Shown one piece after another: positions 1 through 5,103 of a stretch of DNA of 5,103 bases (position 1 is its first letter; every line of letters starts with the position of its first letter). The position numbers were made by a program, and so were the translations under genes. Location of the stretch: contig CAJJWN010000079.1 of assembly GCA_905196835.1 (NCBI GenBank), forward strand, positions 1 through 5,103. The letters run 5' to 3'. Below the pieces are notes generated by a model, which worked only from the letters and a program-made list of their open reading frames with translations, did no database searches and was not told where the DNA came from. The stretch is from an uncultured Prevotella sp. Its GTDB lineage: Bacteria; Bacteroidota; Bacteroidia; Bacteroidales; Bacteroidaceae.

Positions 1-3
1 GCC

Positions 4-39
4 AAAGGCCGTCTTTGACACGACCAAAGGCGGCCTTTT
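4..39 (+). terminator. Probable intrinsic terminator of the gene to the left
   Basis: Bases 4-17 pair with 25-38 in a 14-bp stem (one G-T pair at 12/30) around a 7-base loop. The left arm starts with AAAGGCC and the right arm ends with GGCCTTTT, the usual shape of a rho-independent terminator. The T run is short (36-39) and is mostly used in the stem, so termination may be partial; the A run on the left arm could let it work in both directions. No gene is visible left of it inside the window, so which gene it ends is inferred. Confidence 0.5.
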
Positions 40-283
40 AGCCTGTAATTGACGGTCAAACGCATCATCGAACGGCCTTTACACCACTTTCACAAACCTA
101 TTTCATCACTTTTTCCAGACATTTTTCATCTGACACTTTGATAATATTTTATCCGGGAAACATGACAAAGTGATAATGTAAAGTTGCTCTTTAATCCGTT
201 GGCGTGTATAGTGCACAATGCGTGCCTGCCGCGCTTGACGGAGCGTGCAGCGTCCGCCCGTTTAGCAAACTTTCATACAAAGT
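40..283. other. Gene-free region upstream of ileS with repeated short motifs
   Basis: No convincing open reading frame or RNA gene is seen here. The stretch holds an 11-bp perfect dyad TTGACGGTCAA (49-59). A tract with a single G between 76 and 131 follows. CACTTT occurs three times (85-90, 107-112, 134-139), with an inverted copy AAAGTG at 167-172. Two related 15-mers, TGACACTTTGATAAT (131-145) and TGACAAAGTGATAAT (163-177), match at 12 of 15 positions and start exactly 32 bp apart. These could be regulator-binding sites upstream of the ileS promoter, or chance in AT-rich DNA. CGGCCTTT at 73-80 is a second possible partner for AAAGGCCG at 4-11 in the terminator stem. Confidence 0.35.
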
Positions 284-315
284 TTTGTGTATAACGATTT
301 TTTTACTTAACTTTG
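284..315 (+). promoter_or_regulatory. Bacteroidetes-type promoter for ileS
   Basis: TTTG at 284-287 is the -33 element and TAACTTTG at 308-315 fits the -7 consensus TAnnTTTG at every fixed base. The spacer is 20 bp, within the usual range for the primary sigma factor of Bacteroides. The transcript would begin near 320-323, giving a short A/T-rich leader of about 30 bases without a Shine-Dalgarno sequence, as is normal in this phylum. The position rules out translation from the ATG at 204 and supports the ileS start at 354. Confidence 0.8.
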
Positions 316-353
316 CGCCTCAAATATTATATAGATATAAAACGAAAACATAT

Positions 354-3300
354 ATGTCCAACAAATTTGCCGAACATAAAGGTCTCGACTTGACGTCAAC
401 AAACAAGTCGGTGTTAGAGGAGTGGAGCAAGAACGACGTGTTCCGTAAATCAGTCACAGAGCGTGAGGGGTGCCCTCAGTTCGTGTTCTTCGAGGGGCCT
501 CCCTCGGCCAACGGCCACCCCGGCATACATCATGTGCTGGCCCGCGCTATCAAGGACACGTTCAACCGCTACAAGACCATGAAGGGTTACCAGGTTCACC
601 GCAAGGCCGGGTGGGACACTCACGGGCTGCCCGTGGAGCTTGGAGTGGAGAAAGAGCTTGGCATAACAAAGGCGGACATAGACAATAAGGAGTCAGACAA
701 GTACATATCCGTAGAGGACTATAACCGTAAGTGCCGCGAGAACGTGATGAAGTTCACCGCAGAGTGGCGCGACCTTACGGAGAAGATGGGCTACTGGGTA
801 GACCTCGACCATCCGTACATAACGTATGACAACAAATATATAGAGACCCTTTGGTGGCTTTTGAAGCAACTTTACGACAAAGGCCTGCTGTACAAGGGCT
901 ACACCATACAGCCTTATTCACCCGCGGCCGGCACTGGCCTGTCGAGCCACGAGCTTAACCAGCCGGGCTGCTACCGCGACGTAAAGGACACTACGGCCAC
1001 GGTGCAGTTCCTCATGAAAGACCCCAAGCCGGAGATGACAGGGTGGGGCAAGCCTTACTTCCTGGCATGGACCACTACGCCATGGACGCTTGCGGCCAAC
1101 TCTGCCCTGTGCGTCGGTCCTAACATCGACTACGTTGCCGTGCAGACTTATAATCCATATTCGGGCGAGCCTGTAACTGTGGTGCTTGCAGAAGTTTTGT
1201 TAAAGTCTTACTTCAACCCGGAAGGCGAAGGTGCAGATTTGTCCTCATATAAGAAAGGCGACAAGGTAATACCTTATAATATAGTAGGACATTACAAGGG
1301 GACAGACCTCGTAGGTATGCACTACGAGCAGCTGCTGCCCATGATTAGGCCGATGGAGGACGGCGCGTTCCGCGTAATCCAGGGCGACTATGTTACCACG
1401 GAAGACGGTACCGGCATAGTACACATCGCGCCGAATTTCGGTGCCGACGACGCCCTTGTAGCCAAGAAGGCCGGCGTGCCGCCCATCGTGCTTGTTGACA
1501 AGAAGGGCAACCAGCGTCCCGTGGTAGACCTTACGGGCAAGTATTACGTCACAGACGACCTCGACGAGACGTTTGTCAAGAATTATGTCAACGTGGATGC
1601 CTGGAACAAGTATGCCGGTCGCTACGTCAAGAATGCGTATGACGACACTCTTACAGACAAGGATGAGACGCTCGACATAACAATCTGTATGGACTTGAAG
1701 GCGCGCGGCATGGCGTTCAAAATAGAGAAGCATGTACACAACTATCCTCATTGCTGGCGCACGGACAAGCCAATCCTTTACTATCCGCTCGATAGTTGGT
1801 TTATCCGTTCTACCGCTTGCAAGGACAAGATGGTAGAGTTGAACAAGACAATCAACTGGAAACCGGAAAGCACTGGTACAGGGCGATTTGGCAATTGGCT
1901 CGAAAACCTTAACGACTGGAATCTCAGCCGCAGCCGCTTCTGGGGAACTCCGTTACCCGTATGGCGCGACGAGGACGGCAACGAGACGTGCATCGGCTCG
2001 CTTGAGCAGCTTTACGGCGAGATTGAAAAGAGCGTTGAGGCCGGCCTAATGCCGTCAAACCCGTTGAAGGACAAAGGCTTTGTGCCCGGTGATTATTCTC
2101 AGGAGAATTATGACCGCATAGACCTTCACCGCCCATACGTTGACAATATCATATTGTGCAGCAAGACAGGCAAGCCCATGAAGCGTGAGACTGATTTGAT
2201 AGACGTCTGGTTCGACTCGGGCAGTATGCCTTACGCGCAAATCCACTATCCGTTCGAGAACGCCGACGCCATAGACAAGCGTACGGCGTTCCCCGCCGAC
2301 TTCATCAACGAGGGAGTAGACCAGACACGTGGATGGTTCTTCACCCTGCACGCCATTGCTACTATGGTGTTCGGCAGCGTTGCGTTCAAGAATGTCATTT
2401 CGAGCGGTCTCGTGCTTGACGCCAAGGGCAATAAGATGAGCAAGCGTTTGGGCAACGCCGTTGACCCGTTTGACACAATCGAGAAGTATGGTGCCGACGC
2501 GGTGCGTTTCTATATGCTTACAAACTCTTCGCCGTGGGACAACCTTAAGTTTGACCCTAACGGCGTGGACGAAGTACGCCGCAAGTTCTTCGGCACGTTG
2601 TACAACACATATTCATTCTTCAGCCTGTATGCCAATGTTGACGGGTTTGACTATTCGCAAGAAGAAATCCCAGCCAGCGAGCGTCCGGAGATAGACAGGT
2701 GGATATTGTCGGAGCTTAATTCGCTGGTAAAGAGCGTTGACAGCGCCCTTGCCGACTATGAGCCTACACGTGCCGGGCGACTTATCGACACCTTTGTCAA
2801 CGACGATTTGAGCAACTGGTATGTGCGCCTTAATCGCAAACGTTTCTGGGGTAAGGAGATGGATAAGGACAAGCTCTCCGCTTATGAGACTTTGTACACG
2901 TGTCTTGAGACCGTTGCAAAGCTGCTTGCTCCGTTCTCTCCGTTCTATGCAGACCAGCTTTACATGGACCTTACTATGGCTACCGGCCGCGGTAACAAGG
3001 TGTCTGTGCACCTTGACAAGTTCCCCGAAGCTGACGAAAGCCTTATTGACAGCGACTTGGAAGCACGTATGAAGGTGGCTCAGAAAATCACTTCCATGGT
3101 GCTGGCTCTGCGCCGCAAGGTCAACGTAAAGGTGCGCCAGCCGCTTCAGTGCATAATGATACCTGCGGTTGACGACATGCAGAAGAGGCACATTGAGGCC
3201 GTAAAGGGACTTATCGAGAACGAGGTGAATGTCAAGGAGCTGAAGTTTGTCGAGGGTGCTGACGTGCTTGTGAAGAAAGTGAAGTGCAATTTCCGCACCA

Positions 3301-3785
3301 TGGGCAAGAAGTTCGGCAAGCTGATGAAGGGCATCGCCGCACAAATGGATGCGCTCGGCCAGGCTGACATAGTGGCTTTCGAGAAGGCCGGTGAGATACG
3401 TCTCGACGTTGACGGACAGAGTGTTATTGTGGAACTTGCCGACGTTGAAATAATCAACGAGGACATTCCCGGATGGCTCGTTGCCAATGACGGCAACCTT
3501 ACGGTGGCTCTTGAGGTTGAGCTCAATGACGAGCTGCGCAACGAAGGCATGGCGCGCGAGCTTATCAACCGCATACAGAATCTCCGTAAAGACTGTGGCC
3601 TGGAAATAACCGACCGTGTAAACGTAAGCATATCGCCTGACGAACGCGTCAAGGCAGCCGTTGATTCTTTCTCTGATTACATAAAGGGACAAGTGCTTGC
3701 AGACAACGTAACACTTGCTGAAAACGGTGGTCATGAGGTTGATTTGGACGGCTTCAATGTACACATTGATGTCACCAAGGCATGA
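354..3785 (+). CDS. ileS: Isoleucyl-tRNA synthetase, type 2 (IleRS2), with GIHH in place of HIGH
   Basis: This cytoplasmic class I synthetase (1143 residues) charges tRNA-Ile with isoleucine and hydrolyses mischarged valine. The N-terminal half of the Rossmann catalytic fold carries the signature at residues 57-60, within GPPSANGHPGIHH. The CP1 editing domain follows, with WTTTPWTL (239-246) and GTGIVHIAP (352-360) plus an Asp pair at 365/366. The second catalytic half has WFDSGS (619-624), NEGVDQTRGW (652-661) and an intact KMSKR loop (694-698). The helical anticodon-binding domain includes NWYVRLNRKR (821-830), and a long C-terminal tail completes the protein. The tail has no cysteine cluster, unlike the zinc-binding end of type-1 bacterial IleRS, which with the length points to type 2. 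The frame is open back to 204, but the promoter lies within that extension, and conserved sequence begins soon after ATG 354, preceded by AAAACATAT. The altered HIGH motif predicts strong mupirocin resistance; that is inferred from the family, not shown here. Confidence 0.97.
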   Translation: MSNKFAEHKGLDLTSTNKSVLEEWSKNDVFRKSVTEREGCPQFVFFEGPPSANGHPGIHHVLARAIKDTFNRYKTMKGYQVHRKAGWDTHGLPVELGVEKELGITKADIDNKESDKYISVEDYNRKCRENVMKFTAEWRDLTEKMGYWVDLDHPYITYDNKYIETLWWLLKQLYDKGLLYKGYTIQPYSPAAGTGLSSHELNQPGCYRDVKDTTATVQFLMKDPKPEMTGWGKPYFLAWTTTPWTLAANSALCVGPNIDYVAVQTYNPYSGEPVTVVLAEVLLKSYFNPEGEGADLSSYKKGDKVIPYNIVGHYKGTDLVGMHYEQLLPMIRPMEDGAFRVIQGDYVTTEDGTGIVHIAPNFGADDALVAKKAGVPPIVLVDKKGNQRPVVDLTGKYYVTDDLDETFVKNYVNVDAWNKYAGRYVKNAYDDTLTDKDETLDITICMDLKARGMAFKIEKHVHNYPHCWRTDKPILYYPLDSWFIRSTACKDKMVELNKTINWKPESTGTGRFGNWLENLNDWNLSRSRFWGTPLPVWRDEDGNETCIGSLEQLYGEIEKSVEAGLMPSNPLKDKGFVPGDYSQENYDRIDLHRPYVDNIILCSKTGKPMKRETDLIDVWFDSGSMPYAQIHYPFENADAIDKRTAFPADFINEGVDQTRGWFFTLHAIATMVFGSVAFKNVISSGLVLDAKGNKMSKRLGNAVDPFDTIEKYGADAVRFYMLTNSSPWDNLKFDPNGVDEVRRKFFGTLYNTYSFFSLYANVDGFDYSQEEIPASERPEIDRWILSELNSLVKSVDSALADYEPTRAGRLIDTFVNDDLSNWYVRLNRKRFWGKEMDKDKLSAYETLYTCLETVAKLLAPFSPFYADQLYMDLTMATGRGNKVSVHLDKFPEADESLIDSDLEARMKVAQKITSMVLALRRKVNVKVRQPLQCIMIPAVDDMQKRHIEAVKGLIENEVNVKELKFVEGADVLVKKVKCNFRTMGKKFGKLMKGIAAQMDALGQADIVAFEKAGEIRLDVDGQSVIVELADVEIINEDIPGWLVANDGNLTVALEVELNDELRNEGMARELINRIQNLRKDCGLEITDRVNVSISPDERVKAAVDSFSDYIKGQVLADNVTLAENGGHEVDLDGFNVHIDVTKA

Positions 3786-3803
3786 AGTGGATGCTTGACA
3801 GAC

Positions 3804-3835
3804 ATTGTTTTTGCATGAGTTGAACATTAACTTTA
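3804..3835 (+). promoter_or_regulatory. Weak candidate promoter for the DksA-like gene
   Basis: ATTG (3804-3807), 20 bp, then TAACTTTA (3828-3835) resembles the ileS promoter with one mismatch in each box. The -7 box ends only 13 bp before the ATG, so the leader would be just a few bases long, which weakens the case. The sequence TTAACTTT followed by AAAACATAT before the start also occurs, more widely spaced, ahead of ileS; AAAACATAT may simply be a favoured translation-start context. Readthrough from ileS across the 63-bp gap is an equally good explanation for expression. Confidence 0.3.
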
Positions 3836-3848
3836 AAACATATATATT

Positions 3849-4229
3849 ATGGCAGAGAAAACACGTTACAGTGATGAAGAACTTGAGGAGTTCAGGGAAA
3901 TCATCAATGAGAAGCTCAAACTGGCGAGGCGTGACTACAACCAGATGATGAGGACGCTGATGAATGCCGACGGCAACGATGTGGACGATACGTCGCCTAC
4001 GTACAAGGTGCTTGAGGAAGGCAGCGCAACGCAGACCAAGGAGGAGCTGATACAGCAGGCCAGCCGCCTGCAGAAGTTCATACAGGGGCTTGAGGCCGCC
4101 ATCGTGAGGATTGAGAACAAGACTTACGGTGTAGACCGTATAACGGGCGAGCTTATCCCCAAAGAGCGTCTCCGCGCGGTTCCACATGCTACGTTAAGCG
4201 TTGCGTCGAAGAACGCCAGGAAGAAGTAA
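3849..4229 (+). CDS. TraR/DksA-family RNA polymerase-binding protein without cysteines
   Basis: This 126-residue protein is a likely transcription regulator that reaches into the RNA polymerase secondary channel, as DksA does with ppGpp. Two charged helices (about 8-38 and 52-90) form a coiled-coil hairpin; its tip holds D44-V-D-D47-T-S49, comparable with the DxxDxA tip of E. coli DksA. The C-terminal globular part, TYGVDRITGELIPKERLRAVPHATLS (92-117, given here as its two conserved blocks TYG and LIPKERLRAVPHATL), is where the family's zinc finger sits. No cysteine remains, so zinc cannot be held in the usual way. DksA paralogues with degraded zinc sites are known (for example Pseudomonas DksA2), and Bacteroidales members often keep few cysteines. 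The ATG follows an AT-rich tract (AAAACATATATATT). It lies 63 bp after ileS on the same strand, and stable neighbourhood with ileS and lspA is typical of the order. Family assignment is firm; ppGpp dependence is unknown. Confidence 0.9.
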   Translation: MAEKTRYSDEELEEFREIINEKLKLARRDYNQMMRTLMNADGNDVDDTSPTYKVLEEGSATQTKEELIQQASRLQKFIQGLEAAIVRIENKTYGVDRITGELIPKERLRAVPHATLSVASKNARKK

Positions 4230-4245
4230 GATGAAATAGTTGTGT

Positions 4246-4260
4246 AATACTTAAAGTATT
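4246..4260. repeat. 15-bp perfect AT-rich dyad AATACTT-A-AAGTATT
   Basis: Seven-base arms flank a single A, 17 bp after the DksA-like stop codon. The centre is too tight for a good RNA hairpin with full arms, so a protein-binding operator is as likely as an RNA element. There is no long T run behind it, only TTTGATTTAAT, so I do not call it a terminator. Confidence 0.4.
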
Positions 4261-4264
4261 TGAT

Positions 4265-4354
4265 TTAATGGGAAACCGGACTTTACGTACAGCATTGTGG
4301 AGTGCAGGCAAGCGCATTATTCCAAGTTGGCCGTAATGTCCAGTTTCCCGTCAA
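4265..4354 (+). promoter_or_regulatory. Long imperfect stem-loop in the lspA leader
   Basis: GGGAAACCGGAC (4270-4281) pairs with GTCCAGTTTCCC (4338-4349) with one mismatch, and after a T-T mismatch TTACG (4283-4287) pairs with CGTAA (4332-4336). That gives 16 pairs over 18 positions. Weaker pairing extends outward to 4265/4354 and inward through 4290-4293 with 4326-4329 and 4302-4305 with 4312-4315. No T run follows, so it is not an intrinsic terminator. A second pairing is possible: ACCGG (4275-4279) and TTTACGTA (4282-4289) with TACGTAAA (4363-4370) and CCGGT (4379-4383), directly before the lspA ATG. The two folds exclude each other, which resembles a switch. It could instead be a small repeated (MITE-like) element with inverted ends; no flanking target duplication is seen. 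Function is inferred only. Confidence 0.45.
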
Positions 4355-4387
4355 TGTCTTCATACGTAAACTATTGTACCGGTAAGG

Positions 4388-5020
4388 ATGGTTGCATCGG
4401 ATGTATATAAGAGACGGGCTTTGATTGTGCTTGCATTGACAGTCGTGCTGCTCGTCATTGACCAGTGGATAAAGATTTCGGTGAAGACCGGAATGTGTCT
4501 GCATGAGAGCATAAAGGTGACAGACTGGTTTTATATCAGCTTCATTGAGAATAACGGCATGGCTTTTGGCATGACCATGATAAACAAGCTGGTCCTTAGT
4601 ATCTTCCGTATAGTTGCGATTGTGGCGTTGGGTTGGTATCTGGCCAGGCAGTTGAGACGGCGGGTGCGTATGTTGTGGCTTGTGTGTCTTACGCTTGTTT
4701 TTGCGGGGGCGGTTGGCAACCTTGTTGACTGTATGTTTTACGGATTGATATTCAATGCGTCTTCTCCTTATTACGTGTCTTACTTTGTACCGTTCGGTCA
4801 TGGTTACGCTCCGTTCCTCATGGGAAAGGTAGTTGACATGTTCTACTTCCCCATTATTGTTACGACATGGCCGGAATGGGTGCCGTTTTTTGGCGGCGAC
4901 GAGTTCGTATTCTTCAGTCCGGTATTCAATTTTGCAGACTCCTGCGTCAGTGTCGGCGTAATAATGGTGCTGTTGTTTTGTCGTAGGGAATTGTCACAAA
5001 TATCTTTTTCGCGGAAATGA
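4388..5020 (+). CDS. lspA: Lipoprotein signal peptidase (signal peptidase II)
   Basis: This inner-membrane aspartyl protease cleaves signal peptides from prolipoproteins after lipid attachment to the lipobox cysteine; it is the target of globomycin. The 210-residue protein has membrane helices at about 11-32, 67-87, 94-113 and 185-198. Family motifs in order are DQWIK (25-29), IENNGMAFG (53-61), GNLVD with catalytic D114, and VFNFADS with catalytic D184. Cys115 replaces the Arg that many families have after the first Asp. The two aspartates are 70 residues apart, far more than the about 20-30 in proteobacterial LspA; the insert (about 121-177, with GKVVDMFYFPI and WPEWVPFFGG) explains the length above the usual 160-170 and is, as far as I recall, typical of Bacteroidetes LspA. 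ATG 4388 is the first start after an in-frame TAA (4367-4369). No spaced ribosome-binding site precedes it. The stop overlaps the next gene in ATGA. Confidence 0.95.
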   Translation: MVASDVYKRRALIVLALTVVLLVIDQWIKISVKTGMCLHESIKVTDWFYISFIENNGMAFGMTMINKLVLSIFRIVAIVALGWYLARQLRRRVRMLWLVCLTLVFAGAVGNLVDCMFYGLIFNASSPYYVSYFVPFGHGYAPFLMGKVVDMFYFPIIVTTWPEWVPFFGGDEFVFFSPVFNFADSCVSVGVIMVLLFCRRELSQISFSRK

Positions 5021-5103
5021 AAGCATTGCGTGTAGTACCATTCCTGCTACTTCTCCTTCTGGCTTTCTCGTGCAAGCCGCAAGTGCCGGGCGAATACATA
5101 CAG
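5017..5103 (+). CDS. Partial lipoprotein, probable DUF4296 family (5' end only)
   Basis: The ATG at 5017 overlaps the lspA stop (ATGA), which suggests translational coupling. The 29 visible residues start with MKALRVVP, then a run of leucines (10-15) and AFSC, a loose Bacteroidetes lipobox with Cys19 as the expected lipidated residue. The mature end starts CKPQVPGEYIQ, which resembles the start of DUF4296 lipoproteins that commonly follow lspA in Bacteroidales. The product would be lipid-anchored in the envelope and would itself be an LspA substrate. The frame is open to the window edge. The lipoprotein call is good; the family name rests on a few residues and gene order. The function of DUF4296 proteins is not known to me. 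Confidence 0.75.
   Translation, partial: MKALRVVPFLLLLLLAFSCKPQVPGEYIQ

Noticed and set aside
93..100. Minus-strand -7 box TAGGTTTG suggesting a leftward promoter
   Set aside because: The box is a perfect match, but no TTTG lies 19-21 bp upstream on that strand, and transcription would run into the hairpin at 4-39.
204..353. A 50-codon N-terminal extension of ileS starting at ATG 204
   Set aside because: The ileS promoter (284-315) lies inside it, the residues do not resemble the start of IleRS, and the ATG at 354 fits the family start.
316..353. A T-box riboswitch for ileS, as in Firmicutes
   Set aside because: The leader is only about 30 bases and shows no specifier stem, T-box sequence or antiterminator.
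522..533. Loss of the HIGH motif as a sign of an inactive synthetase or pseudogene
   Set aside because: The frame is intact over 1143 residues, all other catalytic and editing motifs are present, and GxHH is a known active variant of IleRS2.
1245..1751. A 168-codon open frame on the minus strand within ileS
   Set aside because: It is antisense to the conserved editing domain and shows no known motif or start signal.
2613..4187. A 524-codon open frame on the minus strand
   Set aside because: It lies opposite ileS and the DksA-like gene, crosses both and the gap between them, and its translation shows no recognisable domain. It is a by-product of codon use on the real strand.
4338..4362. Intrinsic terminator between the DksA-like gene and lspA
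   Set aside because: The stem is strong but is followed by GTCAATGTCTTC rather than a T run.
4283..4801. A 172-codon minus-strand frame over the lspA leader and lspA
   Set aside because: It runs opposite conserved LspA motifs, and its composition is rich in His, Asn and Arg without a recognisable fold. Its end overlaps the stem-loop, which is better explained as structure.

Overview
The window looks like chromosomal housekeeping DNA from a Bacteroidota species, most likely of the order Bacteroidales (Prevotella/Bacteroides-like). Four points support this. The isoleucyl-tRNA synthetase is of the long type-2 kind. The gene order is ileS, a TraR/DksA-family protein, lspA, then a DUF4296-like lipoprotein. 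There are no Shine-Dalgarno sequences; A/T-rich tracts precede the first two start codons. A near-perfect Bacteroidetes promoter (TTTG, 20 bp, TAnnTTTG) lies in front of ileS. All genes read left to right.

Layout: bases 1-353 hold no gene. They contain a strong hairpin at the left edge (probable terminator of the preceding gene), a G-poor tract with repeated CACTTT and a pair of TGACA-N4-GATAAT half-sites 32 bp apart, and the ileS promoter. ileS fills 354-3785. After a 63-bp gap comes a 126-residue DksA/TraR-like protein (3849-4229) with no cysteine at all. A 158-bp gap follows. It is unusually structured, with a long imperfect stem-loop and a second, competing pairing that would bury the bases just before the lspA start. 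lspA (4388-5020) has the two catalytic aspartates and a long insertion between them. Its stop overlaps the start of a lipoprotein gene (ATGA) that runs off the right edge.

The genes join tRNA charging (IleS), probable transcription control through RNA polymerase (DksA-like protein) and lipoprotein maturation (LspA), followed by a likely LspA substrate. They are probably at least partly co-transcribed from the ileS promoter, with lspA possibly controlled separately by its structured leader.

The most notable points are: (1) the class I signature HxGH of IleS reads G-I-H-H, an altered motif linked in IleRS2 enzymes to very high mupirocin resistance; (2) the switch-like leader of lspA; (3) the cysteine-free DksA-like protein. 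I see no mobile element, CRISPR array, tRNA or rRNA, and no clear sign of an entirely new system; the lspA leader is the best candidate for something undescribed.
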